Positions 37,818 to 46,742 of a DNA stretch of 64,000 nt are shown one piece after another. Source of the DNA: Acinetobacter sp. BY419 (GTDB lineage: Bacteria > Pseudomonadota > Gammaproteobacteria > Pseudomonadales > Moraxellaceae); contig NZ_JAGFXZ010000003.1 of assembly GCF_019038395.1 (NCBI RefSeq), forward strand, positions 62,001 through 126,000, in the 5' to 3' direction. Made by a program: the position numbers and the translations under genes. Position 1 is the first letter of the stretch. The number at the start of each line of letters is the position of its first letter. Below the pieces are notes generated by a model, which was not told the DNA's origin, ran no database searches, and saw nothing but the letters and a program-made list of their open reading frames with translations.

Positions 37818-38229
37818 TAAAAATACTCTTGGCGATGCACCGGATTTGGTGTGATCTCAATATGAGCAAATAAATACGGGGCGAATAGGAAGACTTTAAC
37901 CTAGAATTGCTACGTTTTATTACCAGTACAGTAAAGTTGTGAGTTTTGTAAGACTGTGTAAATAAAAAGCTAAAATTCAGATATTTTAATTAATTTATTT
38001 AGAATTTCATTTTTTTCCTTTAATCCGACGCCATTTCATCTTTTGTCCGCTCACCTTATTTATGGTTCAGTTTCAGTGAACTGGCACGCTATTTACAATA
38101 GGCACACATAATAGCTGTGTAATTATTACAGAGTGTAATTTTTAAACCCTGCTTGAATCACTGCCTTGCGAGCTCAGCACAAAAAATTATCTTGGACGAT
38201 GATTTCCATATTTACAGGATGCCCCGCCT
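37818..38229. other. Intergenic region between aspA and the putP fragment
   Basis: This AT-rich stretch of about 410 bp should hold the promoters of aspA (leftward) and of the former putP (rightward). I see no gene and no reliable RNA element. A repeated GTGTAAT near 38117-38137 is the only notable pattern. Confidence 0.5.
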
Positions 38230-38691
38230 ATGACTTATTTAAATCCCACCCTGATTACCTTCATGTTTTATATTATCGCCATGATTGCAATCGGTTTATA
38301 TGCTTACCGTGCAACCTCCAATTTTGACGAATATATTCTAGGTGGACGGAGTCTAGGCAGTGGGGTAACTGCATTTCGGCTGGTGCATCCGACATGAGTG
38401 GCTGGCTGCTAATGGGCCTTTCTGGCGCCATTTACCTGTCTGGCCTATCAGAAGCCTGGATTGCCATCGGTTTAATTATCGGAGCCTGGCTAAACTGGTT
38501 ACTGGTGGTAGGCCGACTGCGTGCCCATACCGGATATCAGAACAATGCCCTGACCTTGCCTGATTATTTCACCAGCCGTTTTTTGTGACCGTAAACGCAT
38601 TTTACGAGTCTTGTCTGCCTTGGTGATTCTGGTGTTCTTTGCGATTTATTGTGCTTCAGGCATCGTCGCAGGAGCACGTCTGTTTGAAAAC
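38230..38691 (+). pseudogene. putP: putP fragment: sodium/proline symporter 5' end with frameshifts
   Basis: The first 55 codons encode a PutP N-terminus ([15 protein letters not shown]). One T is missing near 38374-38376, giving a premature TGA at 38395; the next frame continues with [17 protein letters not shown] and [15 protein letters not shown] second slip in a T-run at 38579-38584 gives another TGA; the original frame then resumes with [19 protein letters not shown] and ends in GARLFEN. Homology stops at 38691, where about two thirds of the normal gene of roughly 500 codons is missing. The product cannot work. Confidence 0.9.
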
Positions 38692-38693
38692 CT

Positions 38694-38873
38694 ATGATGA
38701 TTTTGTGTCTGGCGGCGCAGTGGCTACCGATGGCGCATATTCAGCAACAGCATGAAGAATTGGAGAAACAGAATAAACGTTCCCGGGCCAAGAAAAGTAT
38801 GCTGAGTCGTAAAGCTCAAAAGACCATTATTGAGCAAAGGAATTTAAATCCTGTGCTTGACTCTTGTGGTTAA
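38694..38873 (+). pseudogene. 59-aa basic ORF of unknown origin, probably the 3' remnant of another gene
   Basis: The frame is open from 38688 and ends at TAA 38871. It starts MMILCLAAQWLPMAH and continues with a charged, Lys/Arg-rich tail (EKQNKRSRAKKSMLSRK). It begins exactly where PutP homology ends, so it is likely a fragment carried in by a rearrangement, perhaps the end of a mobile-element gene. I cannot identify the family. No inverted repeat was seen at its edges. Confidence 0.4.
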
Positions 38874-38928
38874 AAACAGGACATTTTAAATGGTTTATCG
38901 CATAGACATTTAAATTGGTGAATAACCA

Positions 38929-39105
38929 CTATTGTAAGCCCAAAATAAAACCTTCTTGGGTCAGCTTTTGTACACGTGCCAAGGCAGCTGTAGGCGACAG
39001 ATTGACCAGTTCAGCCAGTTTGATATTGGACAACTTGGCACCGGATTGAAATAAATCCAGGATACGAATATCTATACGATCAAGGTTCAAATAAGGGCTC
39101 TGCAT
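38929..39105 (-). pseudogene. Truncated Lrp/AsnC-family regulator (DNA-binding half only)
   Basis: The 58-codon frame encodes the N-terminal HTH of an Lrp-family regulator: LNLDRIDIRILDLFQ, then LSNIKLAELVNLSPTAALAR and VQKLTQEGFILG. It stops at TAG just after that point, where the ligand-binding RAM domain (about 90 residues) should follow. It is divergent from putA, the usual position of the proline regulator in this group. The fragment may still be expressed. Confidence 0.85.
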
Positions 39106-39223
39106 TAGAATTATTCTCTAAAAAAAGCAAAAACTATAGTGAGATATTCGTCAAATATTCTGAGAATATAGATTAAAACTCATTTACCTTAAAGAACTGA
39201 TTGACGCAGTACAGGAAGTCACT

Positions 39224-42200
39224 ATGCCAACCACTCCCCACCCAGATTCATCTTTATATGCGGTCAAGCAAGCAAATTATATTGCTGACTTTAAAAATAA
39301 AAACCAGTATGAAGAACGTATCAATACCGCATGGCATCGCGCTGAAACTGAATGCATCGAAGAGTTATTGGCTCATAGTGAAATTTCTTCCAAGATGACT
39401 GACAAAATTCAAGCGCTTGCCTTTGATCTTGCGCATTCCTTACGCGAACGAAAAAGCTCAAGTGGTAAGGCCGGCATCGTACAGGGTTTATTGCAGGAAT
39501 TTTCCTTATCCTCTCAGGAAGGCATTGCCCTGATGTGTCTGGCAGAAGCCTTACTGCGAATTCCGGACAAGGCCACACGTGACCTGCTCATTCGTGACAA
39601 AATCAATCAAGGCAACTGGAAAGAACACTTGGGGCAGAGCCAGCTGATGTTTGTGAATGCTGCAGCCTGGGGACTGATGCTGACCGGCAAGCTGATGGAA
39701 ACCCCGCAGCAAAAAAGCCTGTCTAGCCTGTTGACTGGTCTTTTGGCACGCAGTGGCCGTGGGATTATCCGTAAAGCCGTCGATGTTGCCATGCGCATGA
39801 TGGGCGAGCAGTTTGTCACAGGTAAAACCATTGATGAAGCGCTAAAAAATGCGGAACCACTGGAAGAAAAAGGCTTCCGTTATTCCTATGACATGCTGGG
39901 TGAAGCAGCCCTGACCGATCCGGATGCTGAACGCTATTATCAGGACTATCAGCAGGCGATTCATGCCATTGGCCAAGCCTCGCAGGATAAAAACGTCTAT
40001 GACGGCCCTGGAATTTCAATCAAACTGTCTGCGCTGCATCCACGTTATCAGCGTTCACAAATGGATCGTGTACATAATCAACTCTATGCAAAAATACTGA
40101 AACTCGCGGTCTTGGCCAAGCAATACAATATGGGTTTAAATATTGATGCTGAAGAAAGCGATCGCCTTGAAATTTCACTGGAACTGTTAGAACGTCTCTG
40201 CTTTGAGCCACAATTGCAGGGCTGGAAAGGCATTGGCTTTGTGATTCAGGCCTATCAAAAACGCTGCTTCTATGTAGTGGATTACATCATTGATCTGGCG
40301 AAACGCAGTCAGAAACGTCTGATGATTCGGCTGGTCAAAGGCGCGTATTGGGACAGTGAAATCAAAAAAGCCCAAATTGACGGAATGTCGGATTATCCAG
40401 TATTTACCCGTAAGGTACACACCGATCTGTCCTATATCGCTTGTGCCCGTAAGCTGTTAGCTGAACCGGATTACATTTACCCGCAATTTGCCACGCATAA
40501 TGCGCAAACGGTGGCCACGATTTATCAACTGGCGCAACCTGAACAGTATTATACCGGACAATATGAGTTCCAATGCCTGCATGGCATGGGTGAACCGCTG
40601 TATGAAAATGTGGTTGGCGACTCTTCGCAAAATAGACTGGGTGTGCCCTGCCGGATCTATGCCCCAGTCGGCAATCATGAAACTTTGCTGGCTTATCTGG
40701 TGCGGCGTTTACTGGAAAATGGTGCCAATACATCATTTGTAAATCGCATTGCCGACAAAACCCTGAAAACTGAAGATCTGATTGAGAATCCACAGCAAAC
40801 AATTTTAAAGGCTTCAAAACAGGAAGGTGTGATGGGTGCCAAACATCCTCATATTCCTTATCCTAAATATCTCTATGCTGATATACGACTGAACTCATCC
40901 GGACTCGATCTGGCCAATGATGCTGAACTCGGTATTTTAAATGAAGTCGCATCTCGTCTGGCGACGACCCAATTTCAGGCAGCTGCCATGGGAACAGCGT
41001 TTACAGTTACCGATACAAGCAACGCAGTACAAATTATTAATCCGGCACAACATCAGGATATAGTCGGTACTGTTTATGAAGCGACGAAGGAACAGGCTGA
41101 AACTGCCTTAACCCAAGCGGTTAATGCACACAGTTTCTGGATCAATCTGTCTAAAAATGAACGGGCAGCCTGTCTGAATAAAGCCGCGGAGCTGATGGAG
41201 CAGCGCTTACTGACACTGATGGTGATTCTGTCTCGTGAGGCCGGTAAAACTTATGCCAATGCCATTGCTGAGGTGCGTGAAGCGGTTGATTTCCTGCGCT
41301 ATTATGCAGCTCAAATTTTGGATCTACCTGATGATGTACAAATTCAGCCTTTGGGTACCGTGCTGTGTATCAGTCCATGGAACTTTCCGTTGGCGATTTT
41401 TACCGGTCAGATTTCAGCAGCGCTGGTCGCGGGCAATACCGTAATTGCGAAACCGGCTGAACAAACGCCGCTTATTGCAGCACAAGCCGTCCAGATTTTA
41501 TGGGAAGCAGGCATTCCGCAAGATGTATTACAGCTCTTGCCGGGCCGTGGTGAAACTATTGGTGCACAACTCAGTGCGGATTCGCGCATTCAGGGCATCA
41601 TCTTTACCGGTTCAACCGAGGTCGCTCAGATTCTGCAAAAAACGGTAGCGGAACGTCTGAACCAATTTGGAAAAAGCGTCACCCTGATTGCTGAAACCGG
41701 CGGTCAAAATGCCATGATCGTGGATTCATCAGCTCTGACCGAACAGGTGGTACTCGATGTCATGAACTCCGCTTATGACAGTGCCGGTCAACGCTGTTCT
41801 GCCCTGCGTGTGCTCTGTGTGCAAGAAGATAATCTTGACGCAGTCCGTACTATGCTCAAAGGTGCCATGCAGCAGTTACGTGTCGGCAATCCGGCCCTAC
41901 TTAAAACTGATATTGGTCCAGTGATTGATGCGGAGGCCCAGCAAAACATTCAAAAGCATATTGAGCAGATGCGCAGCAAGGGTCATAAAGTCCATCAGTT
42001 AATGTTTAATCAAGATGGGACCGAGTTAGCGCAAGGAACCTTCATTCCTCCAACCCTCATTGAACTACCGAATCTAGATGATCTACAGCGTGAAGTCTTT
42101 GGCCCGGTACTGCATCTGAGCAGCTATAGATATGGCGAACTGGAACAGTTATTAGAGCAGATCAACAGCAAAGGTTATGGCCTGACCATGGGCTTACATA

Positions 42201-42979
42201 CACGTATTGACGAAACCATGCAAACCGTAATTTCACGAGCAGAAGTCGGCAACCTGTATATCAACCGCAATATTGTCGGTGCTGTGGTTGGTGTACAGCC
42301 ATTTGGTGGTGAAGGCCTGTCTGGTACTGGCCCGAAAGCCGGGGGGCCGCTTTATATCTACCGCTTAATGCATCAGGTTTCCGAGAAGAAACTGGCTCAA
42401 CCTTATGCAGCTCAAGCAGGTCAAGTCGCTGCTAAAAACCCGGTGATGCAGGAATTTGAAGGTTGGGTAACTAAAACCTTTCCAGCATTAACTTTAAAAG
42501 CACCTCTCCAGATTGCGACTGGTCAAAGCTTTAACTTGCAAGGCCCAACCGGTGAAGAAAACCAGTACATGATCTTGCCACGTGAATACGTTCTATCTTT
42601 AGCGCACACGGAGCAAGACCAGATTCAGCAAATCCAAGCCATTTTATCGGTCGGCAGTCGTCCTGCGGTACTGGCAGACAATCGCTTTATTCTAAAATAT
42701 CTACCAACGATGCCGGTCGCTGTCAGCAAGCAGTTCAACGTGATCCGGGATATTGAAACAGGTGCGTTTGATGCTGTACTACATCATGGTGATACTGCTG
42801 AACTGATTGATTTGCAAAAACGCATCGCGGCCCGAAAAGGTCCCATTGTAGGAATTATGCATCTAAATTCGGGCAATGACGATATTCCGGTGGAACGATT
42901 GGTGATTGAACGTGCCATCAGTATCAATACGGCGGCAGCCGGTGGTAATGCCAGTCTAATGACGATGAGTAATCTATAA
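39224..42979 (+). CDS. putA: PutA, bifunctional proline dehydrogenase / P5C dehydrogenase
   Basis: The 1251-residue enzyme oxidises proline to glutamate in two steps. An N-terminal helical arm precedes a proline dehydrogenase barrel (about 190-480, with RLVKGAYWDSEIKKAQ) and an aldehyde dehydrogenase domain with ETGGQNAMIVD and the catalytic Cys in SAGQRCSALRVL. It lacks the N-terminal ribbon-helix-helix DNA-binding domain of E. coli PutA, so regulation was presumably by the adjacent Lrp-type protein, now truncated. The reading frame is intact throughout. Confidence 0.96.
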   Translation: MPTTPHPDSSLYAVKQANYIADFKNKNQYEERINTAWHRAETECIEELLAHSEISSKMTDKIQALAFDLAHSLRERKSSSGKAGIVQGLLQEFSLSSQEGIALMCLAEALLRIPDKATRDLLIRDKINQGNWKEHLGQSQLMFVNAAAWGLMLTGKLMETPQQKSLSSLLTGLLARSGRGIIRKAVDVAMRMMGEQFVTGKTIDEALKNAEPLEEKGFRYSYDMLGEAALTDPDAERYYQDYQQAIHAIGQASQDKNVYDGPGISIKLSALHPRYQRSQMDRVHNQLYAKILKLAVLAKQYNMGLNIDAEESDRLEISLELLERLCFEPQLQGWKGIGFVIQAYQKRCFYVVDYIIDLAKRSQKRLMIRLVKGAYWDSEIKKAQIDGMSDYPVFTRKVHTDLSYIACARKLLAEPDYIYPQFATHNAQTVATIYQLAQPEQYYTGQYEFQCLHGMGEPLYENVVGDSSQNRLGVPCRIYAPVGNHETLLAYLVRRLLENGANTSFVNRIADKTLKTEDLIENPQQTILKASKQEGVMGAKHPHIPYPKYLYADIRLNSSGLDLANDAELGILNEVASRLATTQFQAAAMGTAFTVTDTSNAVQIINPAQHQDIVGTVYEATKEQAETALTQAVNAHSFWINLSKNERAACLNKAAELMEQRLLTLMVILSREAGKTYANAIAEVREAVDFLRYYAAQILDLPDDVQIQPLGTVLCISPWNFPLAIFTGQISAALVAGNTVIAKPAEQTPLIAAQAVQILWEAGIPQDVLQLLPGRGETIGAQLSADSRIQGIIFTGSTEVAQILQKTVAERLNQFGKSVTLIAETGGQNAMIVDSSALTEQVVLDVMNSAYDSAGQRCSALRVLCVQEDNLDAVRTMLKGAMQQLRVGNPALLKTDIGPVIDAEAQQNIQKHIEQMRSKGHKVHQLMFNQDGTELAQGTFIPPTLIELPNLDDLQREVFGPVLHLSSYRYGELEQLLEQINSKGYGLTMGLHTRIDETMQTVISRAEVGNLYINRNIVGAVVGVQPFGGEGLSGTGPKAGGPLYIYRLMHQVSEKKLAQPYAAQAGQVAAKNPVMQEFEGWVTKTFPALTLKAPLQIATGQSFNLQGPTGEENQYMILPREYVLSLAHTEQDQIQQIQAILSVGSRPAVLADNRFILKYLPTMPVAVSKQFNVIRDIETGAFDAVLHHGDTAELIDLQKRIAARKGPIVGIMHLNSGNDDIPVERLVIERAISINTAAAGGNASLMTMSNL

Positions 42980-43163
42980 ATTAATACAATCACCCCAGCA
43001 TTTATCTATTAATTATTTCCTCTTTATGGCCAAATTTTTCTCCTCAGAGGGTTTAGTCTTTTTTATGCAGTTTTTAAAGCCGTTCAGCCACAATAGGCTT
43101 AGGCAGATCAGCAATTTTTTGCTACCATTTGCGCTTTAAAATATTTGCGATTTCTTACTGCAT

Positions 43164-44246
43164 ATGACTTCATCTTATCAGCAACAATTAGATGCCAAAA
43201 TTGAACGCATCAGCGCTCAGTTTGCCGAATATCAACCACCTGCCTTAGAAGTATTCCAGTCTCCTGAAAAATATTTCCGCATGCGTGCTGAATTTCGGAT
43301 CTGGCATACTGATGATGATCTATTTTATGCCATGTTCGAACGTGATGAGAACAACAATAAAAAAGTCATTCGTATTGATGAATTTCCAATTGCGGACCGC
43401 AGTATTAATGTCTTGATGCCCCAATTGCTTGCAGCATTCAAGACAGATGCCAATCTGGGTCATCGCCTGTTTGAAGTACATTTTCTGGCGACCTTAAGTG
43501 GTCAGGTTCTGGTTTCCCTTATTTATCACCGTAAACTCGATGAAAGCTGGGAACCTGCGGCAAAAGCTCTAGCGGAAAAACTCAACATCAAACTGATTGG
43601 CCGCAGCCGTGGCCAGAAATTTGTGCTGTCTGATGAATATGTGGTGGAAGAGCTGTCTGTATTCGATCGTCGCTATAAATATAAGCAGATTGAAAGCAGC
43701 TTTACCCAGCCAAATGCACAAGTCTGTCAAAAAATGCTGGAATGGGCATGCGATGCAGCGGAACAATCAGATAAAGATTTGCTTGAATTGTACTGTGGTA
43801 ACGGCAACTTCACCCTGCCGCTTTCAACCAAATTCCGCCGTGTTTTGGCCACTGAATTAGCCAAATCTTCAGTCTATGCAGCTGAGTGGAATATTGAACA
43901 GAACCAGATTGAAAATATTCAAGTTGCGCGCCTGTCTGCTGAAGAGTTTACCCAAGCTTATAATGGCGAACGTGTTTTCCGTCGTCTGCAAGAAGCCAAG
44001 ATCGATATTGCGACTTATGATTTTGACACGGTATTTGTTGATCCACCACGTGCCGGAATTGATAGTGAAACACTGAAACTGTTGCAGCGCTTCCAGCGTA
44101 TTATTTACATTTCTTGTAATCCAGATACTTTATATGACAATCTGAAACAGTTATCTCAAACCCATAAAATCAGCAAATTCGCCATGTTTGACCAATTTCC
44201 GTATACGCACCATGTTGAGACCGGTGTCTTGCTGGAAAAAGTATAA
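43164..44246 (+). CDS. trmA: TrmA, tRNA (uracil-5-)-methyltransferase
   Basis: The 360-residue SAM-dependent enzyme makes m5U54 in tRNA. Motifs include [16 protein letters not shown] (SAM binding), [10 protein letters not shown] and the catalytic Cys region [15 protein letters not shown]. An N-terminal RNA-binding region precedes the Rossmann domain. The length matches E. coli TrmA (366). It is a lone gene with a perfect palindrome downstream. Confidence 0.95.
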   Translation: MTSSYQQQLDAKIERISAQFAEYQPPALEVFQSPEKYFRMRAEFRIWHTDDDLFYAMFERDENNNKKVIRIDEFPIADRSINVLMPQLLAAFKTDANLGHRLFEVHFLATLSGQVLVSLIYHRKLDESWEPAAKALAEKLNIKLIGRSRGQKFVLSDEYVVEELSVFDRRYKYKQIESSFTQPNAQVCQKMLEWACDAAEQSDKDLLELYCGNGNFTLPLSTKFRRVLATELAKSSVYAAEWNIEQNQIENIQVARLSAEEFTQAYNGERVFRRLQEAKIDIATYDFDTVFVDPPRAGIDSETLKLLQRFQRIIYISCNPDTLYDNLKQLSQTHKISKFAMFDQFPYTHHVETGVLLEKV

Positions 44247-44310
44247 AGAATTTGTTTCAATTTATTATATTGTTACAATAATTGAGCTTTTTAAAGTTCC
44301 ATTATTTATA

Positions 44311-44342
44311 TTAAATATCATTGATTTATCAATGATATTTAA
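44311..44342. repeat. Perfect 14-bp palindrome downstream of trmA
   Basis: TTAAATATCATTGA and its exact complement are separated by TTTA. No T-run follows on either strand, so a terminator role is doubtful. A protein-binding site or hairpin is possible. Confidence 0.6.
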
Positions 44343-44489
44343 CTTGTACAGCAAGAAATATCGTTAGACCTCGGGGCTTCAATCGGAAATTTTCAAGACC
44401 AACTGCTGCTTTTATCACATAGGCCCTATTGCTTTATTTATTTAATTGGCTATATTTCATTCTATGTTAGGTTGTTGTATGAAGGCTCT

Positions 44490-44714
44490 ATGAGTTTTTG
44501 GCAAAAGTTGTTTTCTAATGAACAGCACAATGAACACAAGAATCAGATTGCTTGTGTTGAAAATGATTTCTCTTGCAAGACAAATGAACAGCTTCTTGAA
44601 GCTTTGTCTAAAGCGACTGATGAGGAGTTTATTATCGGAATCAAGAAAGTTCTTGTATCACGCGGTTACAGCCGTAAAGAATTGAATGAACTTCAACACC
44701 TACCGCTGCAGTAA
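44490..44714 (+). CDS. Small protein of unknown function (74 aa)
   Basis: I start at the ATG at 44490 (MSFWQKLFSNEQ), with GAAGG upstream, rather than the TTG at 44472. The 74-residue product has no membrane segment; its C-terminal half (FIIGIKKVLVSRGYSRKEL) looks like a short helical domain. The family is not recognised. A strong terminator follows at 44737-44770, supporting a real transcription unit. Confidence 0.6.
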   Translation: MSFWQKLFSNEQHNEHKNQIACVENDFSCKTNEQLLEALSKATDEEFIIGIKKVLVSRGYSRKELNELQHLPLQ

Positions 44715-45118
44715 TCAGCCAAGGTTCTAGCCTAGTAAAAAAAGCACTTGTATCCACAAGTGCTTTTTTTATGTCTATAGAATTGCAGTCATTAAACAGT
44801 CTATTTAATTTTATGAGTCCATCTCTTTACAGATCTAGAAAGAGAAATCCGCTCAAAGCTAGAGACAATCCATACAACAATAAAAATCGATCCAACTCCT
44901 ATCAGGGTAGTCTAAAAAATCAGATATATAGCTTAGGCTATTTGTATTGCTTTAAGACCCTTCTACTCTTTTCGTCTTCATAAATTTTTATGCAGTGAAC
45001 ATAACTCAGTAGACCACCTTCATCTTTAGGCCAACTCAAGCAAAGCATCGATTAATTTACGAAAACACAGTACACTTCATATTAAAATACAACGGTTTTT
45101 AAATGGCTTTATCTTTAT
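44715..45118. other. Intergenic region with a terminator and possible decayed sequence
   Basis: After the terminator at 44737-44770 no gene is evident on the + strand. On the - strand two short frames (44938-45048 and one ending at 44801) have protein-like composition, the second with a hydrophobic run (IFIVVWIVSSF). They may be remnants of an old membrane-protein gene, but each is too short to call. Confidence 0.4.
44737..44770 (+). terminator. Rho-independent terminator
   Basis: A 14-bp stem (AAAAAAAGCACTTG / CAAGTGCTTTTTTT) with a short loop follows the 74-aa gene. Confidence 0.88.
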
Positions 45119-45679
45119 ATGCAACACACTAAACGGTTTCCCATAGGTGCCCATCTTATGGTTAAACATTTCGGCTACACCCATCACGGAATTTATGCTG
45201 GACGCGGTCGTGTGATTCATTATTCTGGCTTTGCGCATTTATTCAAGAAACGCCCCATTGAAATAACGTCTATTGAAAAATTTAGTCATGGCAAACCGCT
45301 TCATGTGCAACATTATGAATCGCCAAAATATCAAGGTCGCAAAGTGGTACGTCGTATGCGTTCCAGAATGCATGAAAATAACTATCATCTGATTATTAAT
45401 AATTGCGAGCATCTATGTACTTGGGCGATTACCGGAGTGGAAAGCAGCCCGCAAGTGATTTATATGATGAATCGCCTGACCACGATTGGTTATATCAGCT
45501 CGATGATCAGTGTCATGAACAGCATGTTCCTGACACTGACCACGACCAGTTTTGCATTGGCGCTATACATCAAGAAAAAGCTAAGAGATAAAGCCAATCA
45601 GCGTTTGCAACAATACCGTGAGTTGCAAGATCAGGCTAAAACTAAAGTGTCAGACCTGAGCAACCTCAAACCTCGTTAA
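45119..45679 (+). CDS. LRAT-like (NlpC/P60 superfamily) acyltransferase-type protein
   Basis: The 186-residue protein has the permuted papain-like LRAT fold: GAHLMVKHFGYTHHGIYAGRG with the catalytic His, a second His in VIHYSGF, and the nucleophile Cys in NNCEHLCTWAITG. After this core, two hydrophobic stretches (about 120-155) suggest membrane attachment. In the wider family such enzymes transfer acyl groups or cleave amides; the substrate here is unknown. No partner gene is evident next to it. No clear Shine-Dalgarno precedes the ATG. Confidence 0.8.
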   Translation: MQHTKRFPIGAHLMVKHFGYTHHGIYAGRGRVIHYSGFAHLFKKRPIEITSIEKFSHGKPLHVQHYESPKYQGRKVVRRMRSRMHENNYHLIINNCEHLCTWAITGVESSPQVIYMMNRLTTIGYISSMISVMNSMFLTLTTTSFALALYIKKKLRDKANQRLQQYRELQDQAKTKVSDLSNLKPR

Positions 45680-45761
45680 TTGAACAACCAATATGACGAT
45701 GATTTTTTATTATTCAGAAATTTTGAGTCTGTGTTTAAATTTTTATGCTGTAAATAGCAGA

Positions 45762-46673
45762 TCAGGTTAAATAGCCTTTTCTGGCTTGAATCGCCTCAGG
45801 TAGTGCTTTACCTAAAGAGCTTAGAGTTTCCCGCTCTACCAGTCGCACAATTGAATCTAGCGGCAGGTCGTTGTCTTGCAGACCAAAAGGCTCCTCTAGC
45901 TCCGCACTGAGCTCATCCAGACCTAAGAGCATATAAGCAATCAACCCAACCAGAATCGGCGTCCACAGGCCTAAATTCGCTTGCAAACTAAAAGGCAGGA
46001 TAAAGCAAAAAGAATAGACTGCACGATGCAATAGCACCGAATAAGAAAATGGCAATGGCGTAGACAGGATTCGGTCACAGCCGGCCTGAATATCGCCCAA
46101 GGCTACCGTATGCTGATTCAGACTATTATAAATAATATCGCTGATCTTGCCCTGCTTATACTGTTGTACCAGCTCTTTTTGCATCTGTTCCAGCACCCAT
46201 TGTGAGGAATTGATTTGCCCGGGTAATTGGTCAAATGACTGGGGCTCAAAACCGGTAGTGGCTCTATAAACCTGAATGCTGGATGCTTGCTGTCTGAGCC
46301 GATCACGTAATAAATGGGTAAACAGCATCATGCGATACAGCAAAATTTCACGTGTTTTCGCATCCAGCACATGGCTGTCCCGGCATAAATGGCGCGTAGT
46401 GGCAATCAGCGCACCCCAGAGCTTACGCCCTTCCCACCAGCGATCATAGCAGGCCGTATTTCTAAAACTCAGAAAGATCGAAAGGATTACCCCGAAGATG
46501 GTAAAGCCAATTGCGGGAACAGCAGGAAAGCTAACAAAATGTGCCCGGCTCAAATAAACCAGCAAACTGGAAATGAAGACCACTAATACCAATGCTGGCA
46601 GTACCTTAGGCAGAATCGTTCCCTGCCAAGCAAACAGTAAACCCAAACTATTATTCTTATCACGCACAATCAT
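45762..46673 (-). CDS. Bestrophin-family (YneE) membrane protein
   Basis: The 303-residue protein belongs to the bacterial bestrophin/UPF0187 family: LGLLFAWQGTILPKVLPAL at the N-terminus, FLSFRNTACYDRWWEGRKLWG after the second helix, and a C-terminal YMLLGLDELSAELEEPFG motif. Bacterial homologues form pentameric ion channels. It is the only gene in its unit and ends convergently with the LRAT-like gene. Confidence 0.9.
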   Translation of the reverse strand: MIVRDKNNSLGLLFAWQGTILPKVLPALVLVVFISSLLVYLSRAHFVSFPAVPAIGFTIFGVILSIFLSFRNTACYDRWWEGRKLWGALIATTRHLCRDSHVLDAKTREILLYRMMLFTHLLRDRLRQQASSIQVYRATTGFEPQSFDQLPGQINSSQWVLEQMQKELVQQYKQGKISDIIYNSLNQHTVALGDIQAGCDRILSTPLPFSYSVLLHRAVYSFCFILPFSLQANLGLWTPILVGLIAYMLLGLDELSAELEEPFGLQDNDLPLDSIVRLVERETLSSLGKALPEAIQARKGYLT

Positions 46674-46695
46674 AGAATTTTCCCTGCTGTATTGA

Positions 46696-46721
46696 AAAAG
46701 CCCAACCAGAGTTGGGCTTTT
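46696..46721 (-). terminator. Rho-independent terminator of glnS
   Basis: A perfect stem AAAAGCCCAAC / GTTGGGCTTTT with a CAGA loop lies just past the glnS stop codon on the - strand. Confidence 0.85.
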
Positions 46722-46742
46722 AACATTCTGAACTACATCAGC

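Noticed and set aside
44771-44983. A 70-codon plus-strand frame starting right after a terminator
   Set aside because: The start codon abuts the terminator T-run, there is no ribosome site, and the sequence has no domain character.
44801-45048. Two short minus-strand frames with protein-like composition, one containing a hydrophobic run
   Set aside because: They are 36 and about 35 codons long, lie in different frames, lack ribosome sites and match no family I know; they may be an old remnant but cannot be called as genes.
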